Positions 51,244 to 60,435 of a stretch of 64,000 nucleotides of DNA are shown piece after piece. The translations under genes and the position numbers were made by a program. Position 1 is the first letter of the stretch; each line of letters starts with the position of its first letter. The stretch comes from G965207345 sp965207345 (GTDB taxonomy: Bacteria; Pseudomonadota; Gammaproteobacteria; PS1; Pseudothioglobaceae): assembly GCA_965207345.1 (NCBI GenBank), contig OZ242280.1, positions 744,001-808,000 on the forward strand. The letters are read 5' to 3'. The notes below the pieces were generated by a model, which did no database searches, was not told the DNA's origin, and saw only the letters and a program-made list of their open reading frames with translations.

Positions 51244-52372
51244 CGTCTTTATTTTTTACTTTTGTATTACTTTTTATAGCTACATCATTTTTTACTTCCG
51301 CGTTGAAAGCAAGTATTCTAAGCAAGACCATCTCAAAACCAATTTGTTCATTTGGTGCAAAACCCAGTTGTTTTTGCCCATCAATACTGATTTGATAATA
51401 TAATTGTAATTCTGCCTGACTTACGTTAGATGCAAGCGCGCTCAGTGTTTTATCCGTTTCTAATTCATCTGCAAGTTTTATAATCGCTAGTCGGTGAAAC
51501 AACTCTGCTAAGTTGCTAAGTGTATGGCGTAAATTATTACCGCTGTTAACCAGTTTTTCACTAAGTGCTAGCGTTTTTTTAACTTCATCGTGCAGTAAAT
51601 ATTTTGCAAGCATAACGACACTATCATGTTCAACTAAGCCAAGCATTGCACTTACCTCATCTATTTTAACCTGACCGTTACCGTAAGCAATAGCTTGGTC
51701 TAGAAGACTCAGCGCATCACGCATACTGCCTTCTCCATAATTTGCAATGTGCTTCAGTGCTGTTTCATCAAAATTAATTTTTTCTGCATTCAAAATATGT
51801 GCAAGCTGTTTTCCAATGTCAGCTTGTGAAATTCTTTGCAAATTAAATCGTAGACAACGAGATAAAACTGTGATAGGTAGCTTTTGCGGGTCAGTTGTTG
51901 CGAGTAGAAATTTAATGTGACTAGGTGGTTCTTCTAAAGTTTTGAGAAGTGCGTTAAAACTGCTTTTTGAGAGCATATGCACTTCATCAATAAGATAAAT
52001 TTTATAACGACTTTTACTCGGCAGATATTGTGCATTTTCTAAAATTTCACGCATATCTTCAACTTTTGTACGCGAGGCAGCATCAAACTCAATTAGATCC
52101 ATTGATCGACCTCCAGCAATTTCTAAACAAGAATTACATGTGCCACATGGCGTATCACTAATGCCTTTTTCACAATTTAAACATTTTGCCAAGATGCGTG
52201 CAATCGTTGTTTTACCTACACCACGCGTGCCGGTAAATAAAAATGCATGATGTAAAAAATTATGATTAAGCGCATTCATAAGTGTTTTAACACTATGCGC
52301 TTGTCCTATAAATTCGGCAAAATTTTTAGGGCGATATTTCCTTGCTAAAACTTGATAATTCTCATTTTTCAT
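51224..52372 (-). CDS. dnaX: DNA polymerase III subunit gamma(/tau)
   Basis: Clamp-loader ATPase, 382 aa in frame 0. Walker A LFTGTRGVGKTTIARILAKC, zinc module CLNCEKGISDTPCGTCNSC, Walker B KIYLIDEVHMLS, SRC motif SRCLRFNLQR, then domain II and the collar domain III (DALSLLDQAIAYGNGQV and LSNLAELFHRLAIIKLA). It stops after KNKDEKKNGK, just past a run of ten A bases. It therefore has domains I-III only, like E. coli gamma (431 aa), and lacks tau domains IV and V. See the separate entry for the continuation in the -1 frame. It starts 4 bp after the RND stop codon. Confidence 0.95.
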   Translation of the reverse strand: MKNENYQVLARKYRPKNFAEFIGQAHSVKTLMNALNHNFLHHAFLFTGTRGVGKTTIARILAKCLNCEKGISDTPCGTCNSCLEIAGGRSMDLIEFDAASRTKVEDMREILENAQYLPSKSRYKIYLIDEVHMLSKSSFNALLKTLEEPPSHIKFLLATTDPQKLPITVLSRCLRFNLQRISQADIGKQLAHILNAEKINFDETALKHIANYGEGSMRDALSLLDQAIAYGNGQVKIDEVSAMLGLVEHDSVVMLAKYLLHDEVKKTLALSEKLVNSGNNLRHTLSNLAELFHRLAIIKLADELETDKTLSALASNVSQAELQLYYQISIDGQKQLGFAPNEQIGFEMVLLRILAFNAEVKNDVAIKSNTKVKNKDEKKNGK

Positions 52373-52375
52373 TAC

Positions 52376-55300
52376 TTATAACTCACCATGATATTTTTTG
52401 ATGGGTTTTAGTAAAAATCGCGTTATTTTAGCTAATATTTTTTTCATATCAAAACTAATTATATATAAACATGGTAGCAGTATGAGAGTTAATGGCATAG
52501 CAAATAATAAGCCATAACCAAGTGCTAACGCCATTGGTTCTAAAAATGGATCAGAACCGCCAATGCCATAAGCTAGCGGAATAACGCTCACAAAGGTTGT
52601 TAATGTTGTTAAAACAATGGCTCGTAGCCTTTCTTTTGTTGCAAAGGCGACGAGATTTATAATATGTACGTGTTTTTTTATAGTGTATTTTTTAATTTTT
52701 TGATTGATACGATTTACCAAAATCAGTGAATCATTGACCACGACACCAATCATACCAACTGCACCTAACATCGCCATAAAGCTAAGTGCTACTTGATGAA
52801 AATAAAAACTAAAAATAATACCTGATAATCCAAATGGGATAGCAGTCATAACCAAAAATGGTTGTGTTAGTGAATTAAATAGCAACATAAGTAATAAGTA
52901 AATTGCAACTATAGCAATAAAAAAGGCGCGCCCTAAACTTTCTAATGATTCTTCAGTATCACGCGATATACCGCCTGTTATTATTCTGAGTGTTGGATAA
53001 TTTTCTGCATTTAACGCATTAATTGCATCATAAGTAATTTTTTGTGCAGTAGTTTTTTGTTCGTTGATATAAGCCTCTACTCTAATGGAGCGTTGCCCAT
53101 CTGTGTGGTAACGAATAGGCTCAGCTTGTCTATCAACGAGCGTTGCAAATTGCCTAAGTTCAATAAAACGGTTATTGTGATTATTAATCTTAAGCGCAAG
53201 TATGTCTTGATTATCAGTATCTAATTTCACTCTAAAATCAACATCTTCATCACCATAGCGAACTGTTGTAGCAACAATACCATCAATGCCTGCTTGTAAA
53301 TAGTTTTCAACGTGGCGAATATCTACACCGAGTGCTGCCATTTTTTCATAATCTAAGCGCACTTCTATTTGTTCTTTAGCACTACTGTCATTACGTTTAA
53401 CATTATACACATTAGGATTTTTCTTGAGCCAAGCCTCAAGCTGGTTTGTAGCAACTAAACGTTCTTTGTCATTATTACTCATTAATGTAATTTCAACCGC
53501 AGCACCAACTGGGGGACCACCGCCTTCAGTGCTATAAATAACACTTGCATTTTTAATTTTTGTTTTTTCTTGCAGTTCTTCCACAATCTCATAAACCTCA
53601 CGTGCACGTTTGTTAATAGGTGTTAAATACACAGTAATTAGGCTTAGGTGTTTGCCATTAATATCAGTGTTATCAACGACATTACCACCATCACCAAGTC
53701 GCGAAACATAAGTGACTAATTCATTTTCAGGAAGGGTTTTAATAAGCATTTCAACTTTTTTAACAACTGCTAAATTATCTTCAAGTGAGGTACTAATAGG
53801 CAGTTCTATTTTGACATTGAAACGATCAGCACCGTCATTTGGAAATACATTAATATGCGATTTTGTCAGCACAATAAAAATTGCAAGTCCTAATATTAAT
53901 ATAAAAACAAAAAGTACATAGTAACGTCTATTAAGCAGTAAATGAATTAAACCGTAAAAATTACGTTCTGCCACTTTAAACCAAACTTTGCGCCTTGATG
54001 GTTTGCTATGTAGAAGATGTGCAGGCAGGGCGAAGGTAATTTCCAAAAATGAAAGCATTAGGGCAAAAATAACAACAAGTGGAATTACAAAAATGAATTT
54101 ACCGACAATGCCTGTCATAAACAGCATCGGTGCAAAAGCAGCAATGGTAGTAAGTATGGTAATAAAAATTGGTGCATAAACTTCAGATAATCCCTTTACA
54201 ATAGCATTTAGCTGATTTTTACCCTTTTCTTTATAACGATAAATATTCTCAGCAACAATAATTGAATCATCAACTACAATACCAAGCACCAAAATTATTC
54301 CCGCTAGCACAACTACATTAAGTGTTTCTCCAAATATCCACAGCAAAAAAATACTGCCAAGTAAAGAAACTGGAATACTTAAACTCACCCAAAAAGCAAG
54401 ACGCGTGGTTAAAAAAATGGTGAGAATAATAAGCACCGCAATTAAGCCAATTAAGCCGTTATTTACCAGCACATTTAAACGATTATCAATATAAAAAGCA
54501 TCTTCGTTGCTAAAACTTACACTAACTTCAGAATTTGCTACACTAAATAGTGCCATATAATCCTTGATACGTTTTGTAGTTTTTATAATATCAGCATCTT
54601 CCTCTTTAATTATTTCCAAAGATATGCTAGGAAAACCGTTGGTACGGTTTATCGTATCAGTTTTTTTTGAGGTAATGGTAATACTTGCAACATCAGATAA
54701 ATGAATAATAGGGCCTAAAAAATCAGCAGATACCACAACCTCTTTTAGTTTCTCAGGTGTCTGAAACTCAGAGAGGGTAATAACGTTTTTAGCAGTAAAA
54801 TCCTTAATCACCTCCCCTGCAGTAGCACGTCTGTTATTATTTTGTATGGCAGTTATAATATCGGTTAGGCTGAGGCGATATTCGTTTAATTTTTGAGTAT
54901 TTAGGTGAATCTCTATCTCTCTAGGATAATAACCATATTTTTGCACGAGTGCCACGCCAGGTAAATCACCAATATTGTCAGCAAGCTGTTTAGAGATCGT
55001 GCGTAATTCTTCATAGGGGACGTCTGAGCTTAAATTAATTTCTAGAAAGGCGCGCAAGTTTGTATCTACTTCAATAACCCAGGGTCTATCATCTAAAGTT
55101 GTTGGTAAATCATTTAAACTATTAACAGCATCCTTAATTTTTTGTTTGACTTTATCGGTATCATTCAAATTTTGCTCTAGCCTAACAACAACAAGTGCAG
55201 AATTATCCTTTGAACTAGAAGTAAATTCTTTAATACCCGTAATAGATTTAATACTATCTTCAATTTTATTGGTAACATCAAGTTCTACTTGGGTGGATGA

Positions 55301-55465
55301 AGCGTTTGGATAATTCGCCCCAATCATCACAATATCAAATTCAACCTGAGGAAATAAATCTCGCTGAATATTAGAAAGTGCTGTAATACCCAGTATAATC
55401 ATCAGAATTGTAAATAATCGCGCAAGCTGCGTATTGCTAGATAAAAAGCGTAAGATATCATTCAT
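52376..55465 (-). CDS. RND-family efflux transporter permease (AcrB/HAE1-like)
   Basis: 1029 aa with twelve membrane helices and two large periplasmic loops. The proton-relay Asp pair is in GIILVLGIVVDDSIIVAEN (TM4), and the second half has LGAVGMIGVVVNDSLILVN. Periplasmic porter strands (FPQVEFDIVMIGANYPNAS and STQVELDVTNKIEDSI) match the heavy-metal/drug group. No HlyD-type adaptor or TolC gene is adjacent, so its partners must be elsewhere. It lies 4 bp upstream of dnaX on the same strand, so it may share transcription with it. Confidence 0.93.
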   Translation of the reverse strand: MNDILRFLSSNTQLARLFTILMIILGITALSNIQRDLFPQVEFDIVMIGANYPNASSTQVELDVTNKIEDSIKSITGIKEFTSSSKDNSALVVVRLEQNLNDTDKVKQKIKDAVNSLNDLPTTLDDRPWVIEVDTNLRAFLEINLSSDVPYEELRTISKQLADNIGDLPGVALVQKYGYYPREIEIHLNTQKLNEYRLSLTDIITAIQNNNRRATAGEVIKDFTAKNVITLSEFQTPEKLKEVVVSADFLGPIIHLSDVASITITSKKTDTINRTNGFPSISLEIIKEEDADIIKTTKRIKDYMALFSVANSEVSVSFSNEDAFYIDNRLNVLVNNGLIGLIAVLIILTIFLTTRLAFWVSLSIPVSLLGSIFLLWIFGETLNVVVLAGIILVLGIVVDDSIIVAENIYRYKEKGKNQLNAIVKGLSEVYAPIFITILTTIAAFAPMLFMTGIVGKFIFVIPLVVIFALMLSFLEITFALPAHLLHSKPSRRKVWFKVAERNFYGLIHLLLNRRYYVLFVFILILGLAIFIVLTKSHINVFPNDGADRFNVKIELPISTSLEDNLAVVKKVEMLIKTLPENELVTYVSRLGDGGNVVDNTDINGKHLSLITVYLTPINKRAREVYEIVEELQEKTKIKNASVIYSTEGGGPPVGAAVEITLMSNNDKERLVATNQLEAWLKKNPNVYNVKRNDSSAKEQIEVRLDYEKMAALGVDIRHVENYLQAGIDGIVATTVRYGDEDVDFRVKLDTDNQDILALKINNHNNRFIELRQFATLVDRQAEPIRYHTDGQRSIRVEAYINEQKTTAQKITYDAINALNAENYPTLRIITGGISRDTEESLESLGRAFFIAIVAIYLLLMLLFNSLTQPFLVMTAIPFGLSGIIFSFYFHQVALSFMAMLGAVGMIGVVVNDSLILVNRINQKIKKYTIKKHVHIINLVAFATKERLRAIVLTTLTTFVSVIPLAYGIGGSDPFLEPMALALGYGLLFAMPLTLILLPCLYIISFDMKKILAKITRFLLKPIKKYHGEL

Positions 55466-55756
55466 AACCGTTCATTTTTTGCGGTTATTTTACTTGCAGT
55501 ATTTCTTTTTTTAACACAAAATTTTCTCATACCAGCTAGACAAATAGCATGGTTTTATAACACCCTAGTAATATTCGTAGCTAAATAATTTAAAAAGTTA
55601 TTATTTTTTAAGATAATCATTTAACCGTTTTGATGCATTATATTTTTTAGCACTAGACTAGATAAGATTGTTATTAGATTTTTAGGTAAAAAACGATATT
55701 TTTATCTTGATAATTTTGCATAAAATATGAACTCATAAGTTAATTTTAAAAATATT
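55466..55756. other. AT-rich intergenic region upstream of the RND gene
   Basis: 291 bp between kdsA and the RND gene, both read leftwards. A plus-strand frame of about 40 codons (AVILLAVFLFLTQNFLIPAR followed by QIAWFYNTLVIFVAK, stop near 55587) is hydrophobic and could be a membrane-protein fragment; it lacks a start codon and ribosome-binding site. Otherwise it should contain the promoter of the RND-dnaX unit, but no convincing -35/-10 pair stands out from the AT background. Confidence 0.3.
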
Positions 55757-56593
55757 CTAAAGTAATTTATTTTCTAAAAATGAAGATTTTTTAACTACTA
55801 AATCAATTTCTTTTAGGGTTTTTAACAGGCCCCTGATGTGGTTAAGCGGCATAGAATTTGCTCCATCACTCAGTGCTTTTTCAGGCTCAGGGTGTGTTTC
55901 TATAAAAATTCCGGATACCCCGCTAGCAATAGCAGCGCGCGCAAGTATAGGCACAAATTCTTTTTGTCCACCTGAGACACTTCCTTTTCCACCTGGTTGC
56001 TGGACTGAGTGCGTAGCATCAAATATCACAGGGCAATTTGTTTTACGCATAATAGCCAATGCGCGCATATCCGAGATGAGTGTATTATAACCAAAACTTA
56101 CACCACGCTCGCATACCATAATTTGTTGATTACCCACTGCTTTTGCTTTTTGCACCACATTTATCATATCCCATGGTGCTTGAAATTGTCCTTTTTTAAT
56201 ATTCATCGGTTTTCCCTGACGTGCTACATTTTCAATAAAATTTGTTTGACGCACGAGAAAAGCAGGCGTTTGCAAAACATCAACCACATCAGCAACCTCA
56301 TCAAGCGGTGTATCTTCATGTACATCGGTAAGTACAGGTACACCAATCTCATTTTTCACTTTTTGTAAAATATGTAACCCTGCACTTAACCCTAAGCCTC
56401 TAAAGCTTTTAGCACTCGTGCGATTTGCTTTGTCAAAAGAAGATTTATAGATAAAATGTATGCCGAGCTCACTGGTTATTTTTTTGAGTATTTCAGCAGT
56501 GTTAAGTGCTAATTTTTCCGATTCAATAACACAAGGTCCTGCAATTAAAAAAAATGGTTTGTTGATACCAATATCAAAATGCAGTAATTTCAT
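55757..56593 (-). CDS. kdsA: 2-dehydro-3-deoxyphosphooctonate aldolase (KDO-8-P synthase)
   Basis: Condenses arabinose 5-phosphate with phosphoenolpyruvate to make KDO-8-phosphate for lipopolysaccharide. 278 aa TIM barrel. FFLIAGPCVIESEKLAL, YKSSFDKANRTSAKSFRG, VLTDVHEDTPLDEVADVV, QTPAFLVRQTNF, VCERGVSFGYNTLISDMR, IFDATHSVQQPGGKGSVSGG and IETHPEPEKALSDGANSM are all present. The Asn in KANR marks the metal-independent class. Confidence 0.97.
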   Translation of the reverse strand: MKLLHFDIGINKPFFLIAGPCVIESEKLALNTAEILKKITSELGIHFIYKSSFDKANRTSAKSFRGLGLSAGLHILQKVKNEIGVPVLTDVHEDTPLDEVADVVDVLQTPAFLVRQTNFIENVARQGKPMNIKKGQFQAPWDMINVVQKAKAVGNQQIMVCERGVSFGYNTLISDMRALAIMRKTNCPVIFDATHSVQQPGGKGSVSGGQKEFVPILARAAIASGVSGIFIETHPEPEKALSDGANSMPLNHIRGLLKTLKEIDLVVKKSSFLENKLL

Positions 56594-56755
56594 AATATTT
56601 CTTGTTTAAAAATAAGATTAAGAATAGATTATGCTGGTTTTACATCCATCATGTGCGAAGCAATATTATAACGCAAATACATAAACTTTTTTTAATCTAA
56701 ATATTTGGCTAGGTAAAATACTAATAATTTAGCGTTGAACTAAAAATCTTTAAAG

Positions 56756-57589
56756 ATGAATGTGCAATCTGATTTACTCACAAAAATTCTTAGTTATAAA
56801 AAAATGGAAGTTACTCATGCAAAGGATATACTCAGTCTTAAAAAGGTTAAAAATTTGCTAAAAAATTTACCTCCGTGCCGAGATTTTTACCATGCACTTA
56901 ATATTCGTATTCAAAATAAAAAACCTGCTGTGATCGGAGAAATTAAAAAAAGCTCACCTACTCAAGGAGTTATTAGAGAGTATTTTTTACCTAATTTGCT
57001 GGCTATGGATTATGAACAAGGTGGGGCATGTTGTTTATCAGTGCTAACTGATTATAAATTTTTTGATGGTAGTCCAACTTACTTGATTGAGGCAAAACGC
57101 GCATGCAGTTTACCTATTTTGCGTAAAGACTTTATGATTGACCCATATCAAATTTATGAATCGCGTTTAATGGGCGCAGATTGTATTTTGCTCATTATTG
57201 CTGCCTTAGAAGATAACATGCTAGCGCAATTAACAAAGATTGCTAGGGCGCTTGGTATGGCAGTATTATTTGAAGTGCACAATGAAAATGAACTAGAACG
57301 CGCCTTAGTGCAGTGCGCTAAATTTAAAACAGCAATGATTGGTATTAATAATCGTAATTTAAAAACTTTTACCATAGATTTGAATACTACATTTAAGTTA
57401 TGCTCTGCACTGTATAAACTACAAAAATCAATATCAAGCGAAATAATAGTGATTAGCGAAAGTGGCATTAGAACTAAAGAACATATTAAGATGATGTGCT
57501 CACATGGTGTTTATGGCTTTCTAATCGGAGAGTCACTAATGCGCGCAAAAAATATCACGCATGCACTTCATTCATTAATTGAAGATTGA
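56756..57589 (+). CDS. trpC: Indole-3-glycerol phosphate synthase
   Basis: Closes the indole ring in tryptophan synthesis. 277 aa TIM barrel: VIGEIKKSSPTQGVIREYF (catalytic Lys and Ser-Pro), GGACCLSVLTDYKFFDGSPT, LPILRKDFMIDPYQIYESRL, ADCILLIIAAL, LFEVHNENELERAL, IGINNRNLKTFTIDL, VISESGIRTKEHIKMM and GFLIGESLMRA. It is a lone trp gene; trpD/trpG are not in the window, and the TrpD2-like gene at 27.8 kb is not a substitute. It is divergent from kdsA with 162 bp between. Confidence 0.96.
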   Translation: MNVQSDLLTKILSYKKMEVTHAKDILSLKKVKNLLKNLPPCRDFYHALNIRIQNKKPAVIGEIKKSSPTQGVIREYFLPNLLAMDYEQGGACCLSVLTDYKFFDGSPTYLIEAKRACSLPILRKDFMIDPYQIYESRLMGADCILLIIAALEDNMLAQLTKIARALGMAVLFEVHNENELERALVQCAKFKTAMIGINNRNLKTFTIDLNTTFKLCSALYKLQKSISSEIIVISESGIRTKEHIKMMCSHGVYGFLIGESLMRAKNITHALHSLIED

Positions 57590-57633
57590 ACTTTATGTTA
57601 AAAGTTAGTATTTAAAATTTATAGGAGATTAAA

Positions 57634-58044
57634 ATGCAAGTCGGCGTGCGATGGTTAAATGATATGAAGATGGAGGCAAAAACACAAAATGGCTATAAAA
57701 TACATATGGATGGGCCACCCCATTTCGGCGAGCAGAATAATGGTGCACGTCCGATGGAGATGTTACTGATGGGTTTGGGTGGTTGTATGACGGTTGACGT
57801 TGTGGGCATTTTAAAAAAAATGCGTCAAATTATTTATGACTGCAGTGTGCAGATTAAAGCAAAACGTGCGCCAGAGCCACCAAAAATATTTACGCATATT
57901 CACTTGCATTTTATTTTAAAAGGGGATAATTTGGAAAACATTAAGATAATAAAAGCGCTCAATTTATCGGCGCATAAATATTGTTCAGCGTCTATGATGT
58001 TGGGGAAAATGGCAAATATTAGTCACGATTTTGAAGTATTATGA
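57634..58044 (+). CDS. OsmC/YhfA family protein
   Basis: 136 aa OsmC-like fold. GYKIHMDGPPHFGEQNNGAR precedes PMEMLLMGLGGCMTVDVVGI (the Cys in GGC is the family's first peroxidatic-type cysteine) and LSAHKYCSASMMLGKMANI (second Cys in HKYCS). YhfA-like members keep both cysteines and may act on organic peroxides or thiols. It precedes the small membrane gene with an ATGA overlap. Confidence 0.88.
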   Translation: MQVGVRWLNDMKMEAKTQNGYKIHMDGPPHFGEQNNGARPMEMLLMGLGGCMTVDVVGILKKMRQIIYDCSVQIKAKRAPEPPKIFTHIHLHFILKGDNLENIKIIKALNLSAHKYCSASMMLGKMANISHDFEVL

Positions 58045-58289
58045 ATCGACTTTTAACTTTTGGCTGGCTAGGGACAATTACTGGTATCATCGGTGGCGTT
58101 TTAATAGCACTTAACTCGCTTATTTATTCTAAGTTTAGTTTTATTTTTTTTTTATTTTCAGCAGGTAGTTGGTTTATTCAAGGTTATAAAAATAGAGATT
58201 ATCCGCTTGTGTTACTAAATTGCGTATTTATGGTGATTGATATTTTAGGGATTTATAGGTGGTTTTTTCTAAATACTACACCTATTTAA
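58041..58289 (+). CDS. Small membrane protein of unknown function
   Basis: 82 aa with three hydrophobic segments: GWLGTITGIIGGVLIALNSL, FSFIFFLFSAGSWFIQGY and LVLLNCVFMVIDILGIYRWF. The final segment resembles the end of PnuC-like or amino-acid-permease-like small proteins (NxxxxxxDxxGIYRW), but I cannot name a family. It overlaps the OsmC gene by four bases. The first CRISPR repeat begins only six bases after its stop, and array transcription would run into it from the opposite strand. Confidence 0.6.
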   Translation: MNRLLTFGWLGTITGIIGGVLIALNSLIYSKFSFIFFLFSAGSWFIQGYKNRDYPLVLLNCVFMVIDILGIYRWFFLNTTPI

Positions 58290-58295
58290 GCGAAC

Positions 58296-59714
58296 TTTCT
58301 AAGCCGCCTATGTGGCGGTAAACAAACTTTATAGCCTGTGTGCATCATGCCTGTATTTCTAAGCCGCCTATGTGGCGGTAAACATTGGGAAAAAGTAAGA
58401 AAGAACTAATTGATTTTTTCTAAGCCGCCTATGTGGCGGTAAACAAATTGATGAAGTGATTAGTCATTTAAAGCTATTTCTAAGCCGCCTATGTGGCGGT
58501 AAACATAGCGGAAGGTGATGGAAATGCAATAGCAAATTTTCTAAGCCGCCTATGTGGCGGTAAACTTCAAATTGGTTTGATAGATACTCTAACTAGAGAA
58601 AATTTCTAAGCCGCCTATGTGGCGGTAAACACCAAAATTATATTATAGACTTAGCAGCGGACATTTCTAAGCCGCCTATGTGGCGGTAAACTAATTTGCC
58701 GAATAAGACTACTTTGTGATACTTTTCTAAGCCGCCTATGTGGCGGTAAACAGACAACAGTGTCGATCGTAGTAAACGATAATTTTTCTAAGCCGCCTAT
58801 GTGGCGGTAAACTCATCAATCATTTTCTGATTGAAATCTTTTAATTTCTAAGCCGCCTATGTGGCGGTAAACCTGTTAGAGGTTCATTGGGCGTGTCATA
58901 TACATTTCTAAGCCGCCTATGTGGCGGTAAACAATCAATAATTTTTGGTTCAATGCAGCAGATATTTCTAAGCCGCCTATGTGGCGGTAAACCCTTAATT
59001 CATCAAGATAGCTTGACATTTTAATTTCTAAGCCGCCTATGTGGCGGTAAACCTATTGATTCTGCCCTAGTGTAATGAATGTATATTTCTAAGCCGCCTA
59101 TGTGGCGGTAAACCTTTGGCGTTGCTTGCTTTACAAGCGTTGTTATTTCTAAGCCGCCTATGTGGCGGTAAACGATAAGTTAAGCTAATTTATATTTTCA
59201 ATTTCTTTCTAAGCCGCCTATGTGGCGGTAAACTCATAAGTGATAAAGTTCATACCTCCAATATCTTTCTAAGCCGCCTATGTGGCGGTAAACATATTAT
59301 ATTATGATACCGTGCTCACATTCTTTTTCTAAGCCGCCTATGTGGCGGTAAACTCCTCAGCATCTCATTGATTATTTTGGGTTAATTTCTAAGCCGCCTA
59401 TGTGGCGGTAAACTATGGGTAAGAGGTCTAGGTTGTTAAGCAAGATTTCTAAGCCGCCTATGTGGCGGTAAACTATTCTAGAATTCGCAAACGAAAAAGT
59501 AGATTTTTCTAAGCCGCCTATGTGGCGGTAAACACTATCACCTGTTTTTGATAATGTTTCAAATTTTTCTAAGCCGCCTATGTGGCGGTAAACATTCTGG
59601 CGTGTCAATTTCTGGCGCGGCTCCATTTTCTAAGCCGCCTATGTGGCGGTAAACTTTTTGTTTTTCATCGTAAAACTCCGTTTTGCTTTCTAAGCCGCCT
59701 ATGTGGCGGTAAAC
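58296..59714 (-). CRISPR. Type I-F CRISPR array: 24 repeats, 23 spacers
   Basis: 24 identical 28-bp repeats start at 58296, 58356, 58417, 58477, 58538, 58603, 58664, 58724, 58785 and onward at 60-61 bp steps to 59687. Read on the minus strand, each begins GTTTA, has the stem CCGCC-ACATA-GGCGG and ends CTTAGAAA, the pattern of type I-F repeats. Cas6f cleavage after the stem would leave the 8-nt 5' handle CUUAGAAA. Spacers are 32-33 bp except for one of 37 bp at 58566-58602. Orientation puts the leader at the high-coordinate end beside cas6f, so spacers near 59714 are the newest. No repeat is degenerate, including the terminal one at 58296. Confidence 0.98.
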
Positions 59715-59845
59715 AGTATTTTAAAACGAAAAAATAGCGTTACAACAAATTAAAAACACATATTTCTTTATTTTGACCTATGTTTTTTAACACTGTTGTA
59801 ACACTTTGATTTTACTATATTTTTAAAGAGCAGTTAAATTAATGG
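59715..59845 (-). promoter_or_regulatory. CRISPR leader
   Basis: 131 bp of about 75% A+T between cas6f and the leader-proximal repeat. It holds a possible promoter on the minus strand (TTAATT at 59842-59837 and TATAGT at 59819-59814, 17-bp spacer), an IHF site, and a 9-bp inverted repeat (GTTACAACA 59739-59747 and TGTTGTAAC 59794-59802) 46 bp apart. New spacers would be inserted at its junction with 59714. Confidence 0.7.
59799..59811 (-). promoter_or_regulatory. IHF-binding site in the CRISPR leader
   Basis: The minus strand reads AATCAAAGTGTTA, a perfect match to the IHF consensus WATCAANNNNTTR. It lies 85 bp from the first repeat and overlaps one arm of the leader inverted repeat. In type I-F systems IHF bends the leader so that Cas1-Cas2/3 integrates new spacers at the first repeat; the same role is expected here. 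Confidence 0.6.
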
Positions 59846-60427
59846 CTAAAAAATAGGGACTGTTGCTACTTTACTTAGCCCAAAGCGATTAAATTCTCCA
59901 TCAATACTATATTTTTGCACTTCACCAAACACAATATACAGCCTGTACGAACTTTTTGTAGATGTACTTTGTAATTCTAAATAGGGATTATCTAAACCTG
60001 TTTGGAACATTTTAGCTTTATACTGTTTGATGTATTCTTTTACACTTGCATCTGTGGATAAAATCCCCCTACTTTTCTGATACACTACTCTTTTTTTAAG
60101 TTTAGCATTGGTCATGGTTTGGCGAGTACGAGAGAAAGTTCTATATCCCTTAATTTTATCTGGTATGGGTAGGATAGCACTTATTTTGCAATAGCTAGAT
60201 AAATTTTCTAGCCAGTTTAGATTTTGCATCTCTTGTAACCTTACCTGTCCAGAGTGAATGCGGATAACACATCCGAAAAGTCTTTTTGCTTCCGGAAAGC
60301 TTACCCCTATGTCACTAGCCTTTATGTCGTAAATGGCTTTGTGGAGTTTGGCATAAACTTTATTAAACAGCATATTTTTATACGTTTCTGCGTCTGGTTG
60401 GATAGTTAGATTAATATAATAATTCAT
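59846..60427 (-). CDS. cas6f: CRISPR-associated endoribonuclease Cas6f (Csy4)
   Basis: Processes the pre-crRNA by cutting at the base of each repeat hairpin and stays bound to the 3' stem. 193 aa. The N terminus YYINLTIQPDAETYKNMLF and KLHKAIYDIK place the catalytic histidine at residue 29, the same position as in Pseudomonas Csy4, followed by IGVSFPEAKRLFG. The Arg/Lys-rich recognition helix (RTFSRTRQTMTNAKLKKRVV) and the LQSTSTKSSYRLYIVFG segment with the catalytic Ser match Csy4. It ends with RFGLSKVATVPIF. Last of the cas genes, 8 bp after cas5fv and directly before the leader. Confidence 0.95.
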   Translation of the reverse strand: MNYYINLTIQPDAETYKNMLFNKVYAKLHKAIYDIKASDIGVSFPEAKRLFGCVIRIHSGQVRLQEMQNLNWLENLSSYCKISAILPIPDKIKGYRTFSRTRQTMTNAKLKKRVVYQKSRGILSTDASVKEYIKQYKAKMFQTGLDNPYLELQSTSTKSSYRLYIVFGEVQKYSIDGEFNRFGLSKVATVPIF

Positions 60428-60435
60428 ATCTCTTC

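Noticed and set aside
50999..52372. 4.5S RNA (ffs) next to dnaX, a common neighbour in gammaproteobacteria
   Set aside because: No GGAAGGAAGCAGC-type core or its complement was seen in this area or elsewhere in the window.
59372..59626. 84-codon open frame on the minus strand with repeating VYRHIGGLE
   Set aside because: It is the CRISPR repeat translated four times with spacers between; not a protein gene.
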